A stretch of DNA of 64,000 nt, from contig BLJB01000064.1 in assembly GCA_013423325.1 (NCBI GenBank), positions 124,001-188,000 of the forward strand. Reading direction: 5' to 3'. Of the stretch, positions 46,264-56,362 are shown one piece after another (within the stretch, counting starts at the first letter, position 1; the number at the start of each line of letters is the position of its first letter). The notes under the pieces are model-generated. The model saw nothing but the letters and a program-made list of their open reading frames with translations, did not search any database and was not told where the DNA came from. This stretch comes from Usnea hakonensis. Lineage: Eukaryota > Ascomycota > Lecanoromycetes > Lecanorales > Parmeliaceae. Made by a program: the position numbers and the translations under genes.

Positions 46264-47406
46264 ATGCAACAGCTTTGCAGAGCTTCCATGTTATATGGCC
46301 CAAGAGATTTGAGGTTAGAAGAAAGGACACTCGAAGCCCCAAACCCTACCGAGCTCCAAATCTCCATCCGAGCCACCGGCCTCTGTGGGTCAGATTTGCA
46401 CTACTACCAGCACTACCGCAATGGCGATATTCAGGTGAAAGAGCCTCTGTGCCTGGGTCACGAGTCTGCAGGGGTGATTGTCGAAGTCGGGTCACAAGTG
46501 GATGGATTCAACGTCGGTGATCGGGTCGCGCTAGAGGTCGGGCTACCTTGCGGAGAGTGCGAAAGGTGTAGGGAAGGACGATACAACATATGTCACCAAT
46601 TGAGGTTCAGAGGCTCTGCGAAATCCTTTCCGCACTTCCAGGGAACGCTTCAAGACAAAATCAATCACCCAGCTTCATGGTGCCACAAGTTGCCGGATCG
46701 CGTCTCATTCGGCGTGGGTGCTATCCTGGAACCATTGGGTGTAGCTATACAGGCATCTCGACGAGCTCAAATAGCGCGGGAAAGCTCGATTCTCGTCTTC
46801 GGTGCTGGAGCTGTCGGACTATTATGTGCGGCTATGGCTACGTCCGTCGGCTCAAGCCGCGTCGTCATAGCAGACATCCAGCAAGAAAGGGTCACATTTG
46901 CCACTCAAAATGGCTTCGCACATGAGGGATTCACCGTTCCTAGTAAAAGAGCTGAGAAGACGGATGAAAAGCTTCAAGTTGCCAAAGATACTGCAGACTC
47001 GGTGACCGAGAAAATAAGGAATGCTCATGGGTCAAAGAGTGGATTTGATATCGTGTTTGAATGCACTGGTGTCGAATCCTGTACTCAGGCTGCCATTTAT
47101 GCCGCGCGCCCTGGAGGAAAAGTTATGATCGTCGGCATGGGCAATCCTGTCCAAACACTACCAATTTCAGCAGCTGCACTCCGTGAGGTCGACATACTTG
47201 GCACGTTTCGTTACGCGGACACATATCCTCAAGCAATAGAGACTGTCTCATGTGACCATGAACTGCTGCCCGACCTTGAGAAGCTTGTGACACATCGATT
47301 TCGTCGTCTTGATGATGTCGAGCGCGCCTTTGAGATGGCAGGCCGAACACAGGACAAAGACGGCAAGCTCGTTCTCAAAGTGGTAGTAGAAGGCCATGTC
47401 GATTAG
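46264..47406 (+). CDS. Zinc-dependent sorbitol/xylitol dehydrogenase (MDR family)
   Basis: A single 380-residue exon from ATG 46264. The catalytic zinc site is GLCGSDLHYY plus GHESAG, with the downstream Glu in ILEPLGV. The structural zinc loop GLPCGECERCREGRYNIC has all four cysteines. The NAD-binding motif is VFGAGAVGLL. The pattern matches polyol dehydrogenases that interconvert sorbitol/fructose or xylitol/xylulose in the cytosol. The motif FRYADTYPQAI near the C-terminus is also typical. Exact substrate cannot be decided: sorbitol, xylitol and L-arabinitol enzymes are close. A sugar oxidoreductase gene lies 0.9 kb downstream on the same strand. Confidence 0.92.
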   Translation: MQQLCRASMLYGPRDLRLEERTLEAPNPTELQISIRATGLCGSDLHYYQHYRNGDIQVKEPLCLGHESAGVIVEVGSQVDGFNVGDRVALEVGLPCGECERCREGRYNICHQLRFRGSAKSFPHFQGTLQDKINHPASWCHKLPDRVSFGVGAILEPLGVAIQASRRAQIARESSILVFGAGAVGLLCAAMATSVGSSRVVIADIQQERVTFATQNGFAHEGFTVPSKRAEKTDEKLQVAKDTADSVTEKIRNAHGSKSGFDIVFECTGVESCTQAAIYAARPGGKVMIVGMGNPVQTLPISAAALREVDILGTFRYADTYPQAIETVSCDHELLPDLEKLVTHRFRRLDDVERAFEMAGRTQDKDGKLVLKVVVEGHVD

Positions 47407-47553
47407 GCCTAGGTTCCACGAGTGAGAATCGCAAACTAAGGTCTGAAAGATGATCCTCACACTGCCAAGACTAATTCGCTCAAATGTGCTCTGCCCAGAC
47501 TTCAAACCCTCATTAGCAGACGGGACCCCCGCGAAAAAAGGTTTAGTCTCTGC

Positions 47554-47561
47554 TTTATATT
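47554..47561 (+). promoter_or_regulatory. TATA-like element upstream of the candidate Pol III RNA
   Basis: TTTATATT lies about 30 bp before the putative 5' end of the RNA at 47586, the spacing seen for TATA boxes of some fungal Pol III genes. Inference from position only. Confidence 0.35.
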
Positions 47562-47585
47562 GCTAATAGCAAAAACCTTTTCATA

Positions 47586-47816
47586 GAAAGCCCAGATGGT
47601 GCAGTGGTGAAGGAGTGACCATGAATCCTTCCGGCCACCAGAGGGCGACGGCCCTCTGAGTGCGCATACCTAGTAGCGAAAAATGGCGAGAATACTCCTG
47701 AGAAGCCTATTTTCCTGTATCTTCCACCCTCCGGGTTGGTTGAGAGTCGTTTTGCCGTTTCAAAATCCTGGCTTAGTATTCGAGGGTTCGAATCCGGCTG
47801 CGCTCAAATCTTTTTT
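47586..47816 (+). ncRNA. Candidate RNA polymerase III transcript of unknown identity
   Basis: An A box-like TGGTGCAGTGG is at 47597-47607, a perfect B box GGTTCGAATCC at 47785-47795, and a T6 terminator at 47811-47816. Between them the sequence forms two strong hairpins: GAAGGA/TCCTTC and AGAGGGC-GACG-GCCCTCT. Distal pairing is possible between GGTGCAG (near the A box) and CTGCGCT (after the B box), and alternatively GAGTGCG with TGCGCTC. A plain tRNA is excluded because the T arm does not pair. Size and layout fit RNAs such as SRP RNA or other Pol III RNAs, but I see none of the signature motifs I know for SRP, RNase P or MRP RNA. A pyrimidine-rich TTTTCC repeat follows to about 47860. Confidence 0.42.
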
Positions 47817-48290
47817 CCTTTTCCTTTTCCTTTTCCTTTTCCTTTTTCTTCTTCTTCTCCTTAAACATTCTTGGATAATGTGAGCGAGGTAAATTTTCTA
47901 GAAATACCCATCTTTACGTTCCTTCCAAGTTGTCTTTTCTCCGTCCTTGTCAGACGCCATTTTGCTCTCTTCCTACTGTCTTTGGGCGGGTGTCGCTGCT
48001 GAATTCAATATGAGCAATACATTGCGTCGCCTCACGCAATAAGAACGTGCGAGATTCATTCAATATTCAAAGCTACCACGCTTTCTACGGCCTTTTGATC
48101 TACTTATAAAGCCCCAAAAAATGGTTGCAACAACACTAGCCTGGAGCGAAGGAAGAATATGGAAATTTGTATACCGATTATTGAAAGCAGCCAAGTCTCG
48201 AGCCGGGCCGTTCCCGTGCCGCCCAACAGGAATATTCAATCACGCAAAATTTCGGGCATCAACTTGGACGGACGTTGTTCACTCTATGCA

Positions 48291-49438
48291 ATGGCTCCAG
48301 CAAAGCTCAGGATAGGTTGCGCCGGCCTAGGGCGCATGGGAAAGCGTCACGCCCTTCATTTTCTAAATCGTACCCCACGAGCTGAACTAGTAGCCGCAAG
48401 CAGCCCAGATGATGCAGAGTTGCAATGGGCTAAGCAGCATCTCGAGCCGTTTGGAGTGAAATTGTATAAAATTTACGACGAAATGTTGGAGCAAGAAGAA
48501 CTACAAGCTGTAGTCATTGCATCTGTCACCACGGTACATGCAGAGCAGGCGATTAAAGCAATGGAGGCCGAGAAGCACGTGCTGTGCGAGAAGCCAATTT
48601 CCACCAGCGTAGAAATTGTAAGCTAGTCTAAACTGCTGGCCATGCCCATCCATGAAGCCTTTCCAAAAGATGCTGACAATATTTGAATTATTCCCAGTCT
48701 CAATCAGTAGTAGATGCCGCAAAAAAGAAGCCGCATCTCAAAGTCATGTGTGGTTTCTCCCGCCGCTTCGATGAATCCTACCGAGACGCCTGGAACAAAA
48801 CAGACGCTGGGCTCATCGGCCGACCATCAGTCTTCCGCAGTCAGACGTGCGATAAATTAGATCCCAGCGGATTCTTCGTCGCCTATGCCGAGTTCTCAGG
48901 CGGTATCTTCGTCGACTGTTCGATTCACGACATCGACCTCGCATTGTGGTTCTTCGGCCAAGACTCAATGGTCAAGTCTGTCGTTTCCAGCGGTATCACG
49001 GCCGTGCAACCTGACTTGCGCAAGCACAACGATCGAGACAATGCCGTGGGCATTATCGAGTTCTATGGCGGCCGTATTGCATATCTGTATGCTTCGCGCA
49101 TGATGGCTGCAGGGCAAGAAGACTCGACGGAGATCATTGGCACGGAGGGAAAATTGACGGTAAACATGCAGCCTCAGACGAATCTCGTGAACATCTACGA
49201 AGCGTCTGGTATCCGACGGGAGATCCCGGGGACATATTATGGAAGATTTGAGCAAGCTTTTGTAACAGAAGCGAACGAGTTCACGGCTGCTTGTTTGGAT
49301 GACGGCAAGTTACCGATGAAATTGACGGGGGCTGTACAGGCCGTCAAGATCGGGTGTGCATTGCAGGAGAGTTTGATCACGGGGGCAAAGATTTGGTTTG
49401 ATGAGACAGGAAGGAGGGTGGAAAAAGCGCTGCTCTGA
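48291..49438 (+). CDS. Gfo/Idh/MocA family oxidoreductase (inositol 2-dehydrogenase-like)
   Basis: Exons 48291-48617 and 48698-49438 give 355 residues. The N-terminal Rossmann fold has GCAGLGRMGKRHA, and the family motif EKPIS with its catalytic-type Lys follows at about residue 100. The C-terminal domain carries HDIDLALWFFG. Relatives oxidise myo-inositol, glucose or other sugars with NAD(P). The substrate here is not determinable. An in-frame ATG at 48159 would add 44 residues without family support. The gene lies in tandem with the polyol dehydrogenase upstream, with the candidate Pol III RNA between them. Confidence 0.9.
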
Positions 49439-50212
49439 GTGAGCTTGATGCTATGTCGAATTGGAGAATGACCTATAGATGTAAACACTGAATCCAGAAA
49501 CGTATTTGACCTTTGGTGTTGCTTGATAATACTCACGAGAAAGCTCCTTGACTGGAGGAACAACATATCGAGTAGCTGCATGAAAGACTTTGTAATGTGT
49601 ACGCACGAATCAGCAAGGAGAAGGCTTTGGGCACATATAAGAATTGAAGCAGCAGTGCTAAACAAGAACGGTGTTTGGATCCCACCGACTCTCATACCCC
49701 ATAACATACGTGGTAAACATTGCAAGACTATCGACAGCTGCTTACGTACCATCGCTTCGACTCTACTAGGCATTTGGTCCTCAACAATTTGGGAAAACAG
49801 AGGCATTCCATCTGTTTTTTTCCCCTCCTTTTTGTGTTCAACGACAATTCGGCGCTTCAGATGCTGCCTTCTTGCAGGAAAGACGGCGTGCAGTATGAGA
49901 AGAAGCGAATTGGTACGAGTACACGTATTGAGGAGAGACTCACGTTATCAAGGTATAAGTATCACAGTCACAAGTTCGATTGATAATGTAGCAAAATCAG
50001 TCAGAGACATCGTCTTGGAACTTATGTCCTTATTTAAACCACTGCCACTCAGCCAGGCTCAAGGGTTCGCATGGAGTATAGATTGTAGAGGAGACGTATA
50101 GATTTCTCGGCTGTTTGTTATTCCGGTGCGAAATCTCTCCGCATCGCCTCCATGGTAGCTGGGTAAAATCTTGGTCATCAACCTATTATAAGGCTTTTCT
50201 CCAGAAACAGCG
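49439..50212. other. Intergenic region between the MocA-type gene and SYF2
   Basis: Overlapping frames occur on both strands (49237-50101), but they lack motifs and splice logic and I do not call them. The last 100 bp is the SYF2 promoter. Confidence 0.6.
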
Positions 50213-51226
50213 ATGCCTCCTGCGAAGAAGCGCAAGACCGCCCACGTATCGAAAGCGCAAGATGCTGCGCATGTGGATGAAACGGCGACACCCAAGTCAG
50301 AGGATCCGCCGCAGGTCGACAAAGGATCAGAAGCCGAGCCGTCTGAAGGCCCTCAGCCGGACCTTGAGTCGATAGATAAGAATCAAGAGAGAAAAGATCG
50401 CTTCAAGGCTCTCCAAGCCCGTGCAGTACGTTTGCCCTGCTGCACAATTTCGGTGTGGTCGAGTACTAATCTGTAAATAGCAAAAATCCGCTCAGAAGAA
50501 CCTTAAGGAAGCAGCCGCAGAGTCACAACGACTAGCAACAGACCCGAATCTACTATCCTCGCTCTCTCGAAAGCAGGCATTCGCATCACACAATCTACTA
50601 AAAGCCGACACTGCAGCGGCTGGGGAAGACTTTGAGCGAAAGCGAGCATGGGACTGGACTGTGGACGAGTCGGAGAAATGGGATAAGCGCATGGCGAAGA
50701 AAGAGAAGCATCGCGAAGATGTAGCGTTTCAAGACTACACACAGGAAGCCCGGAAGATTTACAAGCGTCAGCTGCGAGAAATGAAGCCTGATATGGAGGG
50801 CTACGAGAAAGAGAAGGCAGCGGCGGTGCAGAAGGCCGCTCTTAACGGGGGCTTGGAGATCATCGAGACCGAGGATGGAGAGCTTGTTGCTGTTGATAAG
50901 AGTGGAAGTTTCTATTCAACGGCCGACAGCACAGGTTTCATTGAAAACAAGCCCGAAAAGGCTGCAGTGGACAGACTGGTGAATGATCTACGGAAGGCTG
51001 AGGAAGTGCGATTGCGGAAGAGAAGAGACAGAGGCAAAGGCGAAGACGATGGAGACGTTACGTTTATCAATGACAAGAATAAGCAATTCAACCAGAAGCT
51101 GGCCCGCTTCTACAACAAGGTATGTTTCATGTCTCATCGCAGCATCTATTTGCAAGGGGTTACTGACGAGGTCTCCAGTATACGGCAGAAATTCGGGACA
51201 GCTTCGAGCGAGGGACGATGATATGA
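50213..51226 (+). CDS. SYF2: Pre-mRNA splicing factor SYF2
   Basis: Exons 50213-50425, 50481-51119 and 51179-51226 give 299 residues. The N-terminus is basic (MPPAKKRKTAH), then the SYF2 domain runs from about 90 to the end: WDWTVDESEKWDKRMAKKEK, FQDYTQEARKIYKRQLREMK, and the closing NKYTAEIRDSFERGTMI. The last exon codes only 15 residues, but they match the conserved end of the family, which fixes the final intron. Syf2 is part of the Prp19-associated (NTC) complex of the spliceosome and links splicing to cell-cycle progression. It converges on COQ11, with 76 bp between the stop codons. Confidence 0.95.
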
Positions 51227-51302
51227 CGGTTTGGTTCATCCATCAAACTTCGGTGAATAAATTGGTATCCTTCGGACAGAGCGGAGACTATGCACGACTT
51301 GT

Positions 51303-52290
51303 TCATAGCATGCCTCTCCTCCACGCTTTGGTGGCTAGCGCTTCTATATCGATTGTCCCTATGACGCCCTTCACTGCGCCATCCTCGATCGCCTCGACCA
51401 CGGCCTCCGCTACAAGATCTGGTTTCAGTGGCTTTTCCACAGCAGCGCCCGCTATCCACGATAGACGACCTCCTATCATTGAGTTTACCATATTGCCAAC
51501 ACTACCAGCGGCAGCTATTGGCATGGTGAACATTCGAGACGAATCATACAGAAAGCCTGGCCGTATGAAGATACTCCGAAGCTTGGGTAATGAGGAAGCT
51601 ATTGTGGATTCTGCGTCTCGTTTGGTAGTGATGTACCGTTTGGGCAGCATTGGAGCTCCTGCTGCAGCGGAGATGAAGACAAAGGAGGGCACATGCTGAG
51701 AAGATGCTTCTTGGGCGAGCGTGATTGCTGGAAAAGACTTTAGTCAACACTAGACCTTTCTCTATTGAATGGAACCCTCCTACCTGAATCCCGATTCATC
51801 AGCTCATAAGTCAGCTGCCCATCTTTCTCCTGCGGCTCCAAAGCCTCCCCCTCTTTCCTCTCCAACGGATTCTGACTCCCCTTCTTCGTCGCACTGAACG
51901 CCCTCGACAGCCCCGACCACGGCGACTCCTTCCCCGTAATCACACCCTTGTAATCCGCCTCCAACAATATCCCCATAGAATGCACCACGGCATCCGCGCC
52001 ACTCAAAATGGGCTTGTAAGTCTCGGGCTTCAGTATATCGGCCTTTTGCCAAGTGACCGACGTCGACCACGGCGGTGCGTTGGGCGAAGATGTGATGGCT
52101 GACCAGATAGGTTCCCCGGAGCGGCTGATGGAGGTTACGTCCCAACCGCGGCCGACTGCGACTTTACATATTCGAGACCCTAGGCTGTGTTTAGTTAAAC
52201 AGAGGAAGGGAAGTGTGATGTGTTATGAATCCGCAGGTCCTTCGTACCTAGAAACCCGTTGCCTCCGCAGACCACGATCTTCTTCGCCAT
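51303..52290 (-). CDS. COQ11: Coenzyme Q biosynthesis protein COQ11-like (YLR290C, SDR fold)
   Basis: Minus-strand exons 52248-52290, 51784-52179 and 51303-51727 give 287 residues. The start MAKKIVVCGGNGFLGSRIC is an atypical short-chain dehydrogenase dinucleotide motif without a long presequence. Further marks are ADAVVHSMGILLEADYK, FVFISAAAGAP and the motif YITTKRDAE, where YxxxK is the SDR-type pair. The family is the yeast Coq11/NDUFA9-like proteins, mitochondrial and linked to CoQ synthesis complex. The intron after codon 14 is strongly supported by the restored Gly-rich loop. Enzyme activity is not known for the family with certainty. Confidence 0.9.
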
Positions 52291-52743
52291 CAATCCAAGT
52301 GCGAATCTTGTTGGACGGGAAATGATGGGAGCTGGAGAGAGCACAGGGGGGGGCGCTCAATGCTGGGATTTACTTGTACAGTTCATTTAAATTGACGTCA
52401 GGGATCCAAGGAAGCTTGGCCGAGATCTACGCAGGGATTTGGCAGGAGCCGCATGCAAGATGGGAAATGGTGTTGCGGGAATGCTGAACACCACAATGTA
52501 CTATACAGCTATTCATGATATAATAAAAGCTGTCATTACCGATCAAAGGCAGATCGAGGGCTCCTTTATTCTTGGATATTGTATATATCTCCGTCTTTTC
52601 CTGGCCATAGTAAAGGCGTGACTTCCGGTTTTCCCGGGCTGCATCCAACGACGACAGAAGTGAGGCCGGGAGTTTAGCACCGAGAGCTTCACTTTCACTT
52701 CACTTCACTTTACCTTTACCTTGAAAAATAAAAGAAAAAAGAA

Positions 52744-53724
52744 ATGCCCGCTCCGGCAGGAACGAAGCGTGTCAAGGTAAAGTACCGACTCCCCAATAAA
52801 AAGCCTCAAATTATTCCAGCGTCTCCTCCACCCAACCAACCAACCAACCTCCTCACACACCAAAGAGAAAATATTTCTACCACTTCTCTATCTCCACTAC
52901 ATCTCTCATCCCCACCATCACCCCAACATGCCCGTCCCAAAATATACTAAAAAAGAGCGCGTCAAGGGCGTCCAAATCTACCGTCCCTTCGGTTCGTCCT
53001 ACCTTCCCCCCCTCCCTATCCCTCACCACTAACACCCCCACCTCCACCAGTCTACGGCTCCATCGCCAAACCCCTCGACCCCGCCAACCGCCCCCCAGGC
53101 ATCAGCCCCGAACACACGCACCAATGGTCCGTCTTCGTCCGCGGCCTCAACGACGACGACATATCCTACTGGCTCAAAAAAGTGCAATTCAAGTTGCACG
53201 AAACCTACACCAACTCCTCCCGGATGGTCGAAACGCCGCCCTTCGAAGTCACCGAAACGGGCTGGGGGGAATTCGAAGTGCAGATGAAGCTCTACTTCGT
53301 GCCCGAGGCGAACGAGAAGGCGCAGACGCTGTGGCACGCGCTGAAGCTGCACCCGTATGTCGGGGACGTGGAGGGGCAGAAGGAGCGGCGGGACGCGATT
53401 GTGAGCCAGAGTTACGAGGAGGTTATTTTTTCGGAGCCCGTGGAGCCGTTTTACGAGGTTTTGACGAGCGGGGCGCCGCAGGGGGCCAGGGGCAAGGGGG
53501 CGGGGAGCAAGGGGAGTAAGCAGGCTACGTTGCGGAGGCAGGGGGAGAGGAGCGCGGAGATACCGCATGGGAATGGGGAGGGGAGTCCGTTTAGTTTGAA
53601 GGAGGAGGGGATGGAGTTGGATCGGTTGAAGGAGGCGATGAAGACGGTGCAGGGGATGGTGAAGGAGGAGAGGGCTCGGTTGGCGGAGAAGGAGAAGGTC
53701 ATGGCTGGCTATCAGGATAAGTAG
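52744..53724 (+). CDS. YAF9: YEATS-domain protein YAF9
   Basis: Exons 52744-52776, 52967-52991 and 53051-53724 give 243 residues: MPAPAGTKRVK joined to GVQIYRPFVYGSIAKPLDP. The YEATS domain (about 12-140) has HTHQWSVFVRG, YWLKKVQFKLHETY and PPFEVTETGWGEFEVQM, the fold that binds acylated histone lysines. A coiled coil near 205-243 (LDRLKEAMKTVQGMVKEE) is typical of Yaf9 and docks to the NuA4 and SWR1 complexes. The 25-nt second exon is fully specified by the conserved reading. A second ATG at 52928 is in frame with exon 2 and would give a different start, MPVPKYTKKERVKG; it is described under findings. Exon 3 is much more GC-rich than its surroundings. Confidence 0.92.
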
Positions 53725-53989
53725 GCGAAGGCTCCCGGTTGTTGTTGTTGGGCGGTGTGTGTAAGGTTGGGGTTTGGATAGAGACGGGCGTTTTGGAGAC
53801 GGGCTTCCGTACATTGCCGGCGCGGATACCCCAGGGAAGCAATCCAATAACAAACAGACCATAGTGCACATCGATTGATGAGAACAAGGCTCCACAACAA
53901 TCAATATCCTAACACTAGCAGCTTCTAGTGATCCCAAAATCACCGTCCGAGCATAGTCACTCATATCTCACAACAATCATCTCGAACCA

Positions 53990-55086
53990 TCACGCCCCAA
54001 AATACTTCACCCTTTCCTCGACAGGCTTAAACGCCTTCTCTCCCGGCCCGCCCGTAGGCTTGCCAAACACCATCTGCGACTTCAAATTCCACGTCGCCGG
54101 CACATCGTACATGCTCTCCAGACGGGCATCGATCAAGGGGTTATAATGCTGGAGATTGGCGCCCAGGCCTTCTGCTTCGAGGGCGCACCAAAGGGCGTAT
54201 TGGTGCATGCCGTTGGTTTGCTCGGACCCTGAGATGGGGAGGAGGGGAGGGGAAGAGTCAGTTGATGTGCTATACTGAAATTTGTTTGGGGGGGGAAAGG
54301 GGAGCCGGAGGTCAGGATGTAGGAAACTGGGGGGGGGGGGTGCGTACAGGCGGGGAATTTATCCTCATAGGTCTTGAATTTCTCCTGGAATTCCCGCACA
54401 TTGCTCGTGTCTTCGTAGAAGAGAATCTGCGTTTCATTCCGACCACGTTAGTATCGAGCCTCTCCCCGCCACGGACAGACAGGGGACCTTGAGGATCTCC
54501 CAAAAAGCAGACTTACAGTACCATACGCTGCCCTGAACCCCGTCATTCTCCCTTTTGCATGCTCAAACTTTTCGGCGGGCAATTGCACCTTGTAGACCTC
54601 CATGATGGCATCCCACAGCTCCTGGTGCTTTTCCTTCAGCACGACGACAGCACGGGTGGTTTGGGAGTTGAAGGCGCTGGGGGTGTGTTTGATGGCGTGG
54701 GTGACGAGCTCTTTGATGCGGGCGTCGGAGATGGTGGACTCATTGGTCAATTGATAAAAGGTGCGACGGGACTCGGTCGCGTTGAGGAAGGTTTTGGAGT
54801 CTGCCATTGCAGATGAAGTTGTGGTGAAGGGTCGTTGAAGGGGGGAAAGGGATTGGGTTTGGGGGTTGAGGGGTGAAGAAGGAGGAGGAGGAGCAGAGAA
54901 GAAGGTGGAGGGGAGAATGGCTTTATAGTGAGGCAGGACCGCTCGAACCGGACTGAAGAGGGGTGTAGCTCGCTTGAGTAAATGTTGCGCTGTGTGCATT
55001 GCTAAGTCGCGGAGTTGAGGGATTTGAAATGCAAGAGCGAGCAAGAGAAATAAGAATGCTGCAATCGAGCTCCCAAGTCGCCGCAT
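53990..55086 (-). CDS. Nitroreductase-like protein (FRM2/HBN1 type)
   Basis: Minus-strand exons end at 53990-54228, 54348-54426 and start in 54517-54807 or up to 55086. The core (ATG 54807, 202 residues) begins MADSKTFLNATESRRTFYQL and includes SAFNSQTTRAVVVL, WSEQTNGMHQYALW and AEGLGANLQHYN, the FMN-binding nitroreductase pattern of yeast Frm2/Hbn1, proteins linked to lipid signalling and oxidative stress. The same frame extends upstream to an ATG at 55086, adding 93 residues with a hydrophobic segment and an RPFTTTSSA end. The intron after the second exon is odd, holding C-rich tracts. I prefer 54807, but the longer start is open. Confidence 0.85.
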
Positions 55087-56362
55087 TTTACACAATCATG
55101 ACAAAATGGTGACTGTGGTATACCTCAGTCTTTTTGACTGAATGCTCTCGGCTTTCCTAATCCTCGCCATCCGAGGCGGTTGATTGGTAAAGACCATCCA
55201 ACTCAGATATCAAGTATTCCGGTTCAGTGATGAAAACGAGTACATCTGTTGGTACATCTTGGTAATCTCTTGGCGATTCTCGGTCAGCAAGTCTTTCATG
55301 CATCAGGGTTAGGGTTACAGCAAGCGGGACCGTTCCGCCTAGTAGGTGGGGTGTTACGTACCTACCTACCCACTTCATTCTCTCAATGCGGTACCTATCA
55401 AGCCGAGCGACCTCACAACACAAGCAATCTCCTTTCCTACCGGACATTCACCTCTGTCAGGGTCCCAAACCATCACTAGTACACATACTACAGATGAGAC
55501 TCCAAGAGCATAAAATCAGCGACGGAGAAATGTGGTTGACAGTTGCGTCGCCGCATAGAGAGAAGAAGGTACTTGGGTAGGAGAATCTGGCTGTGCAGGA
55601 CAGCTATGAGCTCAGACGTATATGTGCAAAGCAGCTGGTTACGCCTGCAGGAATCGATTGATGTTCGACAAGGGGAGAAATAATGAAAGCAAGGCTCTCG
55701 GAAGCTGTGACCGCTGGGGTTGAAGAGAGTTCGGCTGGTATTGAAGATATTCGGGGAGAAGTGGGGGTTTGGATGGAAAACCTTTGGTGTCGTGGGGAAG
55801 TCAAAACGCACAGACCCGCACAGACCGTATGCAGTCGATGTCTAGATGAGAGACAGGCTGTAGGCCGCTTGTATCTTACTAGCTGTTCATCGTCGCTGAG
55901 TCTCACTACGTAACCACGAGCAGCCGGCCTTGTGACATGATGAGAGCAGACATCCCGAGTGGAGAAGCTTGGGAGTTCCAAAGTGGAGGACGGGCGGTTT
56001 GAGATACAAGGAGGGAGGACGGGCATGCGCGAAAGTAGGCAGTAAACCTGAATGCCCTCAAATGTCGCTTTCCTGGGAAGTGAACCATAATGCGCGGAAG
56101 CGATTGACGCTTTCACGACTTAGGTCAGTGGTTTCGTGTTGGGTTTGGTGTCAAGTCGTCATGGTCTCACACAGAAGGAGAGCACGGAAATGTTTGGACC
56201 GTTGCAGCTGGAGGACCAACTCGAAGAACGGGTCGAGCTGTTGTTGGCTAAAAGCCAGAGAATTTGAATAAAAAGGATTATTGTATTATAGCATTAGACC
56301 CATAGGTTCTTGCACACTGACTTCTCCCTTTCCATAGCCGTGCACGTTATCATGGAATAGCA
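55087..56362. other. Intergenic region between the nitroreductase and IPK1
   Basis: A minus frame from an ATG at 55447 to 55157 (96 residues) runs through a two-unit telomere-like motif and has no recognisable family. Frames on both strands at 55600-56270 are shadows of each other with no support. A TTAGGG pair is at 55305-55317. Confidence 0.5.

Noticed and set aside
47658..47806. A tRNA starting at GAGTGCG and ending at TGCGCTCA
   Set aside because: Seven acceptor pairs can be drawn, but there is no D arm, no anticodon arm and the T arm does not pair; a longer Pol III RNA fits better.
48159..48290. N-terminal extension of the MocA-type oxidoreductase
   Set aside because: In frame with an ATG, but the dinucleotide-binding motif of the family normally starts a few residues after the initiator, which fits ATG 48291.
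55157..55447. 96-residue minus frame starting at an ATG
   Set aside because: It reads through the telomere-like motif and has no recognisable motif; an intron is possible but not supported.
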